Shown: positions 7,662 to 16,340 of the stretch, one piece after another
Layout: every line of letters starts with the position of its first letter
Position numbering within the stretch: the stretch's first letter is position 1
Assembly (NCBI GenBank): GCA_028872645.1
Contig: JAPKDK010000010.1
Location: 1-26,685, forward strand
Reading direction: 5' to 3'
Length of the DNA stretch: 26,685 nt
From: Verrucomicrobiota bacterium
Lineage (GTDB): Bacteria > Verrucomicrobiota > Verrucomicrobiia > Limisphaerales > UBA1100
Notes under the pieces: generated by a model
Databases searched by the model: none
Seen by the model: the letters and a program-made list of their open reading frames with translations, nothing else
Told to the model about the DNA's origin: nothing
Program-made: the position numbers and the translations under genes

Positions 7662-8642
7662 TCACGTGGCTTCGCCCACGTACAACAGCAGCCAACCGAG
7701 CACGGAAAAGATCACATCGCGCCCGCGCTGTACTATCGCATATTGCGCGCCCAGTTCGTGCCAGTAGCCGAACAGCGCGAAGAGCCCCACCACGCTGAAC
7801 TCCTGTATGCCCAGCGCGCCGGGCACAACAGTATTGAATCCGCGCGCCACGCTGATGAAGGCCCCGATGGCGAAGGCATCGGCCCACATCACGTGTGCGC
7901 CCAGCAAATGCGCGACCACCATAATTCCCATGTTATTGAACATCTAACCGGCGAGGTACGTAAGTGTGCACCAGCGGAAATATTTTTTATCGCGATTATA
8001 AAAAACATAAATTTCATCATCGAGCTGGCGGATTTTCTCCTCCTTGGGTTCAATCGCTTTCAGCCGAAACCCCATACGCCGCACCCAGCTGATGAGCGTG
8101 GAGCAAAGCCCGTGGTGCTGAATGCGGAAGAGCAACGCCACACACGTAAATGCCAATAGCGCGATGGCGGCAAATGCCCATTTGATTTCAATGTATTCCG
8201 TGGGCAGCGCCACTGCTGCCATCGCCGGGCCCATTGCGATAAACGTAGATCGCGCCACGGACTGCGCCGTCTTCGATCGTACTGCCGCGGAGGCTGAGGT
8301 GACGACCGGCACGCCGTGGCGTTTGAGCAATCCCACTTTCACCACTTCGCCGCCCACGTACATACTGGGAATCACGTTATTGATGGCTTCGCCAATGAGG
8401 TGGATGCTCCACACCACGCGAAATGGAATGTCCTTCAGCGCGGTGGGGCCGAAGGTGAACCGCCAGCCTACGCAATCGATAGTAAACACGATGGCGTACG
8501 GAATGAGCGCCACGAACATCCACGGGCTAAGCTTGGCGAAGGTGTCCCGGATATCCGTCCAGCCGATGTGCTGGATGAATCACGCAAAGAGGGCGAGCAA
8601 AACGATGCGCCACCCTTTTTCACGCGACCGCCTCCGTGTCAT
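7662..8642 (-). pseudogene. Flippase-like / lysylphosphatidylglycerol-synthase-type membrane protein, broken by two in-frame stops
   Basis: Reading one frame from the ATG at 8640-8642 gives a continuous polytopic membrane protein of 326 codons interrupted by TGA at 8580-8582 (LFA-stop-FIQHIGW) and TAG at 7944-7946 (TYLAG-stop-MFNNMG). No frame change is needed. The hydrophobic segments and the near-C-terminal ARGFNTVVPGALGIQEF match the conserved 'PG.lG..E' region of the UPF0104/LPG-synthase transmembrane family, whose members include flippase-like proteins. Both stops are one G-to-A change from Trp codons. The ATG overlaps the end of the phosphatidyltransferase gene by 23 bases, implying translational coupling when the gene was intact. 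Two independent stops argue for a pseudogene rather than recoding. Sequencing error cannot be excluded. Automated calls may show only 7662-7943 and 7944-8519. Confidence 0.75.
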
Positions 8643-9687
8643 TGCGCCGCTGAACCCACAATGCCATCAACCAAAAAAAATGCACGCCGATGGCCGCCAG
8701 CCACAGAAACCAATCGACCCGTTGCGCGATCGCCAGCGCGAGCAGCAGCACGGAGAAATCGCGGTTGGCAGTTTTGTTGATGAACGGCTGGAGCTGGAGG
8801 TGGGCGCGCAACATCACCACAAAGAAAATTACCGTGCCCACCGCTGCCGAAAGCCCCAGCCACAACGCCGGTCCGCTGTTGCCGTTTAATTTGTAAACCC
8901 CCACTCCGAGGCCGGCGAACAGGCACAGCCGAACCATTTGGTGGCCGCCGAATTCAATCCATTTTCCAGCTTCGGTTTCCTTAAAACCCATCCGCGCAAG
9001 GTCGCCGTCGATGCAGCCCATCACCGCCGAGAGTTGCAGCAGCACCGCGCCAAGAATCATCCATTGCGACAAGCCAAGCGTGAAACAATACGCTGCGAAC
9101 ACGCCGAGCATGATGCCGAAAATGGAAATCTGATTGGGCGTGATTCGCGAGTGAATGAGCAGGCGCGACAACGGACGGCCCAGCGGGCGGTTAAAATGCG
9201 TGTCCACGAGGCCATCGGTCGGGCTGCCCATTGTGTCCCACAGCGCGTCTTCCGCCTGCGCAGCGCTGAGGCCATCCTTCACCACGCACGCCACGCCGGC
9301 GGCGAAAACACGCGGTCGATCCGGCAACGAATCCTCCTGCGAACTTTTCCATTCCGCCACCACGCCGCAAGGCAGTGGCTCGCGGGTTTCAGAAAATAAT
9401 CGACCGCCTTCAGTCAGAACTTTTTTGAAATCTGGAAATTGCACGACCAATTGGCCGGAAGCGACGAGTGAGTTTTCCTCCAGCGGCGGCAACTCCTCCG
9501 CCCAGTTCACGTCAATGCCCAGCGCCTCGGCGCGCGTGAGCTTGGGGCGTTGGCCGGCGCAAACGAGGGTGATGCCCTCCGCGCCTGCGCGATGAGCGGT
9601 AATCACCAACCGATCGAGCACCGTCCACCCTGCAATGGTGCGGTGACAAGCGGGATCTTCAGCAATCAACAAGACAGGCAAACTCAC
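8620..9687 (-). CDS. CDP-alcohol phosphatidyltransferase-like protein with N-terminal nucleotidyltransferase-like domain; degenerate active site
   Basis: Resembles bifunctional inositol-phosphate cytidylyltransferase / DIPP-synthase-type enzymes. About 1-160 is nucleotidyltransferase-like (TVLDRLVITAHRAGAEGITL), but the G-rich nucleotide-binding start is absent. The linker motif RPLGRPLSRLLIHSRITPNQIS precedes a CDP-alcohol transferase domain of several membrane segments. The family signature D-x2-DG-x2-AR-x8-G-x3-D-x3-D reads here G224-CI-D227-G-DL-AR-x8-G241-KWI-E245-FGG-H249. Three of four metal-binding aspartates are therefore replaced. Numbering uses a GTG start at 9685-9687, chosen because the family homology begins there; the frame is open to 9942 but that would run into the divergent addB gene. 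The downstream flippase-like gene overlaps its end and is broken. The protein may be inactive or have changed chemistry. Confidence 0.65.
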   Translation of the reverse strand: MSLPVLLIAEDPACHRTIAGWTVLDRLVITAHRAGAEGITLVCAGQRPKLTRAEALGIDVNWAEELPPLEENSLVASGQLVVQFPDFKKVLTEGGRLFSETREPLPCGVVAEWKSSQEDSLPDRPRVFAAGVACVVKDGLSAAQAEDALWDTMGSPTDGLVDTHFNRPLGRPLSRLLIHSRITPNQISIFGIMLGVFAAYCFTLGLSQWMILGAVLLQLSAVMGCIDGDLARMGFKETEAGKWIEFGGHQMVRLCLFAGLGVGVYKLNGNSGPALWLGLSAAVGTVIFFVVMLRAHLQLQPFINKTANRDFSVLLLALAIAQRVDWFLWLAAIGVHFFWLMALWVQRRNDTEAVA

Positions 9688-9802
9688 AGCAAATTCCCGC
9701 GTACCCAACAACCCCCCCGCCCGCAAGGCAAGGGAATTTGCTGGGACCGCCGATGTCCAAGCGTGCGTGTATCCTTGGCGTGATGAAATTTTTACAGTAT
9801 TC

Positions 9803-12607
9803 ATGAAGCCTATGGCCGACCGACCTGAAATGATAAAGTTGCATTGGAACCAACCGCTGCTGACGACTGCGGTGGATTGGTTGTTGGCTGGTGCTGGCGA
9901 AGACGTGCCAGATTTGCGCGATCGGCTGTTGCTTTTGCCCACCCGGCAGGCGGGTCGGCGCTTGCGTGAGGCGTTGGCGGGTGAAATGGAAAGGCGCGGC
10001 GGGGCGCTGTTTCCGCCGATGACCGTTACGCCGTGGCACCTTGTGCGGCCATGTGAAAATGCGGCTACTGAGTTGGCGTGTCTGTGGGCTTGGAATCGCG
10101 TATTGGGCGAAGCGAACCTGAATAATTACAAACACCTTTTTCCGCTTCCGCCCGAAATGGTGGATTTCACTTGGCGTCGGCAAATGGCGCGGTCATTGCA
10201 CGATCTGCGCGGCGCGTTGGCTGAAGGCGGGCTCGACTGCGCTGCGGTGGTCGAGGTCGAGGACTGCCCGGAAGCAGCGCGCTGGCGCGAATTGAAACAA
10301 CTTGAAGCTGCCTATCGCAAGGCGTTGACCGGGCAGTTGGATTTGCACGACGCCAAGCGCCAAGCTGCCGCGGCACCGGTGCTGCGGGAAGGCATCCAGC
10401 GAGTGTCCGTGCTCGGCGTGCCGGATTTGCCCGTGCTGGTGCAAATGGCGTTGAGCAATCTGGTGGTCGACGGCGTGCCGGTGGAGGTGGTGGTGTTCGG
10501 GCCGAAAAATGGCAAAGCGCTTTTTGATGACTGGGGAAGTCCGCGGCCCGAGGAGTGGGCCAACCGTGAGTTGCCGCTGGCGGATTCTCAAATGATTTCC
10601 AAGCTGGATGAAGCCGCGCAGGCTGCGGAGGTATCGGCGCGAATGAAGGCGTTCGGAGAAAACCGTGCGCGCCATGTGGCGGTGGGCGTGGCCGACCCCA
10701 GCGTGACGCCGCGTCTGGAGCGGACTTTGGCTGACGCCGGCGTGCCGTGTTTCAATCCCGACGGCCGGCCTCTGCGGCGCGCGCCGTTGGTGGCATTTTT
10801 GCGGGCCGTGGAGGAGCTGCTACGGCAGCCGAGTTTCACCAACGCCGACGCGCTGTTACGGATGCCGGATGCTTGGGGCTGGGCGGCAGGCGCGGCGGAA
10901 AATTTTTCGCCTGAGCAATTGTTGCGCGGGCTGGATGAAATGCGCACCGAACATTTGCCTACGCGGCTGGACACAGCCGCGCGGTTGCATTTTGAGGGCG
11001 GCAACCTGAGCAACCGAATTTTTGCGCGTACGGTTTTGATCGAGCTGGAAAAGGTGATGGAAAGGTTGGACGCCTTGTCGTTGTCCGATGGGCTTTTGGG
11101 GTTTCTGCAGGCGGCATTTGGTGGACGCGATTTCATTGAGGGTCGAGAAAGTGACGCGGCGGATTTGGAATCGGCACGGCTGTTCATGGAACGCCTTGGC
11201 GAATGGGAGGCGGCCTTGGGGTCGGGCAAACGCCCCCCCGCCGCTGAGGCACTGGCGTTGCTGCTTGATGCTGTCGGGCGCGAGGCAGTGTTTCCCGAGC
11301 GCATGGCGGAGGCGGTGGACATTCAAGGCTGGCTGGAGTTGGCTTGGGAGGATGCGCCGTATTTGATTGTGGCCGGGGTCAATGAGGGTTACTTGCCTGA
11401 GTCCATTCGCGGCGACTTATTTTTGCCCGATACACTGCGCGCGCAACTCGGGCTGGGCACCAACGCTGATCGGTTCGCGCGCGACGCGTGGCTGATGGAG
11501 CTGCTGTTGAGTTCGCGCGCCGAGAACGGGCGCGTGGATTATCTTGTGGGCCGTCAACGCGCCAATGGCGAGCCGCTCAAGCCTTCGCGGTTGCTGTTTC
11601 GTTGCGCGGATCAAGAGCTGCCTGCGCGGGTGGAGCGTCTGTTCGCCCAGCTCCCACCCGGGGCGCAGCCGCCTGCGTGGGAGACCCCGTGGCAGCTCAC
11701 CGCAATTGGAACCGGGACGGTGGATCATTTGAGCAACTCTTCTATTTGCAATTATCTTAAGTGTCCGTATCGGTTTTATTTACGCCAAATTTTGAAGATG
11801 TCCCCGAAGGATTTTGATTTGCGCGAGATGGATGCCAAGGGTTTTGGCGGGTTGGTGCATGATGTGCTTGATGCTTTTGGAAAGGCACCGAAGGCTCGCG
11901 CGCTAAAGGATGCGGACGCGATCCACAAATTTTTATCCGAGGAACTGGCGCGGCAAGTGGAGGCGCGATTTGGCCGCCGGCCACCGCTGGCGTTACGGGT
12001 GCAGCAGGAAATCGCAGAACGTCGGCTGCGGCACGTGTCGCACGTGCAGGCGGCTGAACGCGAGGCGGGCTGGGAGATTGTTGGTTCAGAGGAAAAATTT
12101 GAAAAGGAGATCAATGGCATGAAGGTTATCGGGCGCATCGACCGTATCGAGCGGAACAAAAAAACGGGCGCGGTGCGGGTGCTGGATTACAAGTCCTCTA
12201 ACATAGGTGAGTTGCCGGCGAAAAAGCACTGGCAGCGTTTCAAATCCGGCCGGGACGATGCTGTGCTGGATTACGCGCGGTTTGATCTTGCCGGGAAAGA
12301 ACACGTTTGGCTGGACCTGCAGTTGCTCCTGTACGCATGGGCGTTGGAGGAGGAATACGGCACGGATCTTGAATTGGGATATTTCAATTTACCCCAAGTG
12401 GGCACGAGCACGGGCGTGTCATTGCTTACGCCGGCCGATGCGGATGTGCGGCTGGCAGCGCTGGACTGCGCGCGGGGTGTGGTGGCGGATGTTTGCGCGC
12501 GGCGTTTCTGGCCGCCGGCGCCGAAGTTGAAGTATGATGACTTCGAGGACATTCTTTTTAGCCAGCCAGAATTATGCGCTGCTGAGCCGAAAGAGGTGGC
12601 GGTATGA
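9803..12607 (+). CDS. addB: AddB-like subunit of a helicase-nuclease (PD-(D/E)XK nuclease)
   Basis: Predicted subunit of an AddAB-type double-strand-break resection complex. The N-terminal helicase-like part (about 1-620) begins with LLLPTRQAGRRLREAL, as in AddB proteins that lack a Walker A motif; I see no GxGKT, so it probably does not hydrolyse ATP. The C-terminal RecB-type nuclease domain has H686, GRIDRI with D780, and LDYKSS with D795 and K797, so nuclease residues are intact. C654 (LKCPYRFY) is where the first iron-sulfur cysteine would lie, but the usual C-terminal C-x2-C group is missing. The start is uncertain: ATGs at 9767, 9803, 9812 and 9830 are all possible. A TTGGCG-17-TATTCA element at 9775-9803 would favour 9830. 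The last 4 bases overlap addA. Length (934 residues) is normal. Confidence 0.85.
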   Translation: MKPMADRPEMIKLHWNQPLLTTAVDWLLAGAGEDVPDLRDRLLLLPTRQAGRRLREALAGEMERRGGALFPPMTVTPWHLVRPCENAATELACLWAWNRVLGEANLNNYKHLFPLPPEMVDFTWRRQMARSLHDLRGALAEGGLDCAAVVEVEDCPEAARWRELKQLEAAYRKALTGQLDLHDAKRQAAAAPVLREGIQRVSVLGVPDLPVLVQMALSNLVVDGVPVEVVVFGPKNGKALFDDWGSPRPEEWANRELPLADSQMISKLDEAAQAAEVSARMKAFGENRARHVAVGVADPSVTPRLERTLADAGVPCFNPDGRPLRRAPLVAFLRAVEELLRQPSFTNADALLRMPDAWGWAAGAAENFSPEQLLRGLDEMRTEHLPTRLDTAARLHFEGGNLSNRIFARTVLIELEKVMERLDALSLSDGLLGFLQAAFGGRDFIEGRESDAADLESARLFMERLGEWEAALGSGKRPPAAEALALLLDAVGREAVFPERMAEAVDIQGWLELAWEDAPYLIVAGVNEGYLPESIRGDLFLPDTLRAQLGLGTNADRFARDAWLMELLLSSRAENGRVDYLVGRQRANGEPLKPSRLLFRCADQELPARVERLFAQLPPGAQPPAWETPWQLTAIGTGTVDHLSNSSICNYLKCPYRFYLRQILKMSPKDFDLREMDAKGFGGLVHDVLDAFGKAPKARALKDADAIHKFLSEELARQVEARFGRRPPLALRVQQEIAERRLRHVSHVQAAEREAGWEIVGSEEKFEKEINGMKVIGRIDRIERNKKTGAVRVLDYKSSNIGELPAKKHWQRFKSGRDDAVLDYARFDLAGKEHVWLDLQLLLYAWALEEEYGTDLELGYFNLPQVGTSTGVSLLTPADADVRLAALDCARGVVADVCARRFWPPAPKLKYDDFEDILFSQPELCAAEPKEVAV

Positions 12608-15600
12608 AGGGCATTCAAAACCATATGATCCGCGCCTCGGCGGGTACTGGTAAAACCTATCAGCTCACCAACCGCTTCATTCGGCTGCTATTGTGCGGGC
12701 TGCCGCCGGATCGGATTATCGCGCTGACTTTTACACGAAAGGCGGCGGGCGAATTTTTTGAGGGCATCCTCACCAAGCTGGCGACTGCGGCCAGCGATCC
12801 CGAGCAAGCCAAAAAACTCGCGAAGGAAATCGATCTGCAAACCGCCAAGCCGGAACAATTCCGCGACGCTCTACGGCAGTTAGTGGAGGCAATGGGGCAG
12901 CTTTCGCTGGGTACGATTGACGGGTTTTTCCACCGCATCATCGCGATGTTTTCGCTGGAGTTCGGCTTGGGCGGGGAGTTCGCGATGATGAGCGAATTTG
13001 ACAAACAACAAGCCCGTCTGCGCGTGCTGGAAAATCTGTTGGATGAAAATGAAGCACGTGCGGAGGACCGCAAAAGCCTTATCGAGATCTACCGGCTTTC
13101 CACTGCGGGCAAGGACAACCGCAGTTTTGTCGGATCATTTGAAAAACATCTCGAAGACTGCCATGAGTTGTTGATGCGTGTTCCCGACGGCTCTTTCTGG
13201 GGTGATCCTGCCCGCATCTGGCCCGGCGGCCACCTGTGGAAATCCCAGCCCACGAACCGGCCAGCGATGGTGGCGGAATGGCGCGAACTGCTGGATGCGG
13301 ATCAGGGGTTTGGTGCGGGTTTGCAAAAAAGCTTCAACACCATGGCCGATCACTTGGCCGACTGGGCGCCGGGCAAGGATTTGTTGGGCAAGGCAAAGAC
13401 ACTGATGTTGCGTGCCGTTAAGGAAATCGATGCGCTGGAGCGGGGCGATTGGGCGTTCAAGTACGGCAATGCCAAAGCGCTGAACCAGCCCTCGCCGGAG
13501 TTTAGCCGAATGCTGGGGGCGATCTTGCGGCAGTGTGTGGCGGAAGAATTGGATGCGCGTCTGAAGCGCACTCGAGGTGTGTTTGAGTTGCTGGCGGTTT
13601 TTGAGCAGCGATACAACGCGCAGGTGCGGCGGCAGGGGCGGCTGACTTTTGTTGACCTGCCAGTGTTGCTGAATTCGCGGGAGGACAAGCTCGACCTCGA
13701 ATACCGGCTGGATGGCGCATTCGACCATTGGTTGCTCGACGAGTTTCAGGACACCAGCGGCGTGCAGTGGAGTGCGATGGCCAATCTTATCGACGAGGTG
13801 CTGCAGGACCCCGACGATGCCCGCGGCTTCTTCTGCGTTGGCGATCAAAAACAATCGCTCTACCAATGGCGCGGTGGCGACCCGCGGTTGTTTGATCGTG
13901 TGGAGGAAAAATACACTGGCGGCATCCTTTCCACTTCACTCAATAAATCGTGGCGATCGGTGCCTGACGTGCTCAAACTCATCAACGATGTCTTTGGGGC
14001 GGCGGAGGTCATCGCCGCTGAAACCTTCAACGAAACCGCCGGGCAACGCTGGAACGCGGGGTGGGAAAAGCATACCTGTGCGGAGCCGCTCACAGAATTG
14101 AAGGGCCACTCGATGTACTTGACCGTCGACGACGAGGGCGATCGGTGGGAGGTGATGCGGTATTTGCTGGAGCAATTGCAGCCCATTAAAAACCGCATTG
14201 ATTGCGCCATCCTCGTGCAGAAAAATGAAACCGTGCGCGAGGTAGTGAATTTTCTGCGCGGTGCTATGCCGGGTATGCCTGTGGTCGGAGAGTCTGCCAG
14301 CAATCCGGGCGCGGACAATCCGCTCGGCGCAGCGCTGCTGTCGCTCTTTCGTGCTGCTGCACACCCGTCGGATCGTTTCAGTCTCGGCCACCTCGGGTTG
14401 ACGCCATTGGCCAAGCTTTTGCCGGTGGATCGGAATGACCAGCAAAAGGCGCTGCGGAAACTCCAACGCGAACTTCACCAAGACGGTTTTGAGTTCACGG
14501 CTCGTGTGTGGATTGGCAAATTTGACTGCGAACTCAATGGCTTTGCCCGATGGCGTGCGGCGCAGTTTCTCGAGCTGGCGCGGCAGTTTGATGAGAACGG
14601 TAGTCGCGACATCGACGCCTTTCTGCGCTTCATGCCCGCGCAGGAGTTCAGCGATGCCTCCGGTGCAAACGTTTTGCAAGTGATGACCATTCACAAGGCC
14701 AAGGGACTCACCTTCGACGTCACGCTCGTGCCCGATCTTGAGGCCAAGAGCAAGCGTCTGGATACCGCCCGCAAGGATACGCTTCACACCCAGATCAACT
14801 CCGATGGCGATCCGGAGTGGATTCTCGACCTGCCGTCTAGAGAAATCTGCGAGGTCGTGGAGCAGCTTGACGAAGCGAGCAATCAAGGCCGTGCCGAGGC
14901 GTGTTATGAAAATTTGTGCAAATTGTACGTGGCTCTTACTCGCCCGCGTCGGGGGCTGTACATTATCACCACCCGCCCTTCGGATAGCTCCGGCTACTTT
15001 CCGAGGCTGCTGACAGATGCCTTGGCCAAGGATGACGGGCGTGACCTCGAAGGCTCTGCCACGCCCGCCAAGGTGATGTTCGAGTCCGGCAGTTTTAAGT
15101 GGCTGGACACGTGGGATAAAAAAGAAACTGCCGAAGAAGTTGAAACAGAATTTGAACCCATCACCGCAGAACGTTGCCATCGTCGGCTGGCCCGGCGGCG
15201 TCCATCCGCCCATGGCGGCACGGTCTTTGGCGGCGCTACCCTCTTCGAGCCTAATGGCACTGATGCAGCCGCGTTCGGGCAGGCGGTGCATGCCATTTTT
15301 GAGGAAATTGAGTGGCGCGATGATTCCACCGCGGCCATCCTGCAAACACATGCTGTGGCCAACCCCGCTGCGGTCATCGAGGTGGAGCGTTGCTTTGAAA
15401 ACGGGGAGGTGGCAGCAATGTTTGAACCGATTGATGGTGCGGAGGTGTGGCTTGAGCGGGCATTTGAACTGGTTATTGACGGCGAGTTTTGCTCGGGCGT
15501 GTTCGACCGTGTGGTGCTGCACGACGACACCGCACAAATCATCGACTTCAAGACCGACCGCGTGGACGCCGACACGATTGCCAATGCGGTTAAGCGCCAT

Positions 15601-15714
15601 CAACCCCAGCTCCAGCTTTACCGTCGTGTGCTCGCGCGGCTCACCGGTTTGGCGGAGAAAGCCATCACCTGCCAACTTGTTTTCACCCGCCCCGCGCGTG
15701 TGATGAAGGCATAA
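12604..15714 (+). CDS. addA: AddA-like ATP-dependent helicase/nuclease (UvrD/RecB family)
   Basis: Predicted motor and nuclease subunit that unwinds and trims DNA ends for RecA-mediated repair. The 1036-residue product shows all superfamily 1A helicase motifs: Walker A ASAGTGKT (11-18), motif Ia ALTFTRKAA, Walker B LLDEFQDTS (D379, E380), motif III VGDQKQSLYQWRGGD (about 412-426), motif IV LNKSWRS, motif V TIHKAKGLTFD (about 695-705) and motif VI YVALTRPRRG (about 775-784). The C-terminal nuclease domain has FGQAVHAIF, GVFDRV (D968) and IDFKTD (D981, K983). Its ATG overlaps the addB stop as ATGA, a strong sign of translational coupling in a two-gene operon. Absence of RecC/RecD neighbours and the AddB-like partner favour AddA over RecB. 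It ends just before a hairpin terminator shared with the opposing gene. Confidence 0.92.
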   Translation: MKGIQNHMIRASAGTGKTYQLTNRFIRLLLCGLPPDRIIALTFTRKAAGEFFEGILTKLATAASDPEQAKKLAKEIDLQTAKPEQFRDALRQLVEAMGQLSLGTIDGFFHRIIAMFSLEFGLGGEFAMMSEFDKQQARLRVLENLLDENEARAEDRKSLIEIYRLSTAGKDNRSFVGSFEKHLEDCHELLMRVPDGSFWGDPARIWPGGHLWKSQPTNRPAMVAEWRELLDADQGFGAGLQKSFNTMADHLADWAPGKDLLGKAKTLMLRAVKEIDALERGDWAFKYGNAKALNQPSPEFSRMLGAILRQCVAEELDARLKRTRGVFELLAVFEQRYNAQVRRQGRLTFVDLPVLLNSREDKLDLEYRLDGAFDHWLLDEFQDTSGVQWSAMANLIDEVLQDPDDARGFFCVGDQKQSLYQWRGGDPRLFDRVEEKYTGGILSTSLNKSWRSVPDVLKLINDVFGAAEVIAAETFNETAGQRWNAGWEKHTCAEPLTELKGHSMYLTVDDEGDRWEVMRYLLEQLQPIKNRIDCAILVQKNETVREVVNFLRGAMPGMPVVGESASNPGADNPLGAALLSLFRAAAHPSDRFSLGHLGLTPLAKLLPVDRNDQQKALRKLQRELHQDGFEFTARVWIGKFDCELNGFARWRAAQFLELARQFDENGSRDIDAFLRFMPAQEFSDASGANVLQVMTIHKAKGLTFDVTLVPDLEAKSKRLDTARKDTLHTQINSDGDPEWILDLPSREICEVVEQLDEASNQGRAEACYENLCKLYVALTRPRRGLYIITTRPSDSSGYFPRLLTDALAKDDGRDLEGSATPAKVMFESGSFKWLDTWDKKETAEEVETEFEPITAERCHRRLARRRPSAHGGTVFGGATLFEPNGTDAAAFGQAVHAIFEEIEWRDDSTAAILQTHAVANPAAVIEVERCFENGEVAAMFEPIDGAEVWLERAFELVIDGEFCSGVFDRVVLHDDTAQIIDFKTDRVDADTIANAVKRHQPQLQLYRRVLARLTGLAEKAITCQLVFTRPARVMKA

Positions 15715-15739
15715 AAAAAGCCCCCGCGAGTGGGGGCTT
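15713..15739 (-). terminator. Rho-independent terminator of the YHS gene, also at the addA 3' end
   Basis: Stem AAGCCCCC (15718-15725) pairs with GGGGGCTT (15732-15739) around a six-base loop. On the minus strand the hairpin is followed by a seven-base U run (plus-strand A run 15713-15719), the classic signature for ending the 15760-16191 transcript. For addA on the plus strand the same hairpin lies 3 bases after the stop but has only a poor U tract, so its effect there is probably weaker. Confidence 0.85.
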
Positions 15740-15759
15740 GCTAAAGTTTGTTTGGAAAT

Positions 15760-16191
15760 CTACTTGAGGTTTTTCTCGTACTTCGTGGGGTTGGACTTGA
15801 AGCGCGTCACGGCGCGTTCCTTGGAGAAGTGGATTTTTTTGCCTTTGTATTCCATGGACGGACTCTTGGGATGCACGCGGGTGTCGGTGTATACGGGGCA
15901 GAATTTCTGCGCCATCGGCTTGATGGTCTTGGAGGCCACGGCTTTGAGTTGCGGGGCTTGCTCGATGCTCACCACGGCGTAGTAGTCCGGGTTTTGTTTC
16001 CAGAGTTTTTTGCACGTGCCGCAGCAGGTGTAGACTTTGACGCCTTTGTAGATGACGAATTCTTCCTCATCGATTTCGTCTTCGATCATCAGCGGGCACA
16101 TTTTTTGTGCGGTCGCGGCTTGGGTGGTCACGGCGATGCCCGTCAAAAAGGCGGCCACTATCAGTGTTTTCGTAAAAACGTGTTTCAGCAT
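15760..16191 (-). CDS. Exported protein with two YHS/TRASH-like metal-binding modules
   Basis: Small exported protein of 143 residues with a signal peptide (about 1-25). Two consecutive YHS-like modules follow. The first runs from MCPLM (C32) through YKGVKVYTCCGTCKKLWKQNP with C56, C57 and C60, a typical metal-binding layout. The second starts at FCPVY (C98) and continues as MEYKGKKIHFSKERAVTRFKSNP, where the expected Cys pair is replaced by S123 and neighbours. The second module probably no longer binds metal in the same way. YHS/TRASH modules are linked to copper or other heavy-metal sensing and handling. The gene follows the thioredoxin-like gene on the same strand after 145 bases and ends in a strong terminator. 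A joint role in periplasmic metal or thiol chemistry is inference. Confidence 0.75.
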   Translation of the reverse strand: MLKHVFTKTLIVAAFLTGIAVTTQAATAQKMCPLMIEDEIDEEEFVIYKGVKVYTCCGTCKKLWKQNPDYYAVVSIEQAPQLKAVASKTIKPMAQKFCPVYTDTRVHPKSPSMEYKGKKIHFSKERAVTRFKSNPTKYEKNLK

Positions 16192-16277
16192 GGTTATTTT
16201 TATTTTTGGTTGTCCCTAAATCAAATGCGGGAGAGATAAGACGCCACAAAGGGTGGGGTGAATTCAACTCAAATTTT

Positions 16278-16340
16278 TCAAACCGCGCGTTTACCGGCCT
16301 TTTCTTGGTATAAATGGGCAAGTTTTTCAACGGGGGTCAT
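16278..16340 (-). CDS. Possible 20-residue ORF overlapping the thioredoxin-like gene stop
   Basis: An ATG at 16338-16340 overlaps the TGA of the upstream thioredoxin-like gene as ATGA. It opens a frame reading MTPVEKLAHLYQEKAGKRAV before a TGA at 16278-16280. The ATGA overlap is the arrangement expected of a translationally coupled gene, and the peptide is amphipathic and charged. It has no recognised domain and is short enough to arise by chance. The remaining gap up to the YHS start (16192-16277) shows no clear gene. Confidence 0.2.
   Translation of the reverse strand: MTPVEKLAHLYQEKAGKRAV

Noticed and set aside
8580..8582. Selenocysteine or Trp recoding at the TGA of the flippase-like gene
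   Set aside because: The site is in a membrane helix with no redox partner, and the gene also has a TAG. UGA cannot be a general Trp codon because the sulfatase, GDPD and addB genes all end in TGA at natural C-termini.
9688..9942. Upstream extension of the phosphatidyltransferase to an ATG at 9942
   Set aside because: The added Ser/Arg-rich residues show no family similarity and would overlap the divergent addB gene by about 140 bases.
13936..15675. Long minus-strand open frame (579 codons) opposite addA
   Set aside because: It is an antisense shadow: the plus strand carries all helicase and nuclease motifs of AddA, and the antisense product has no recognisable domain.
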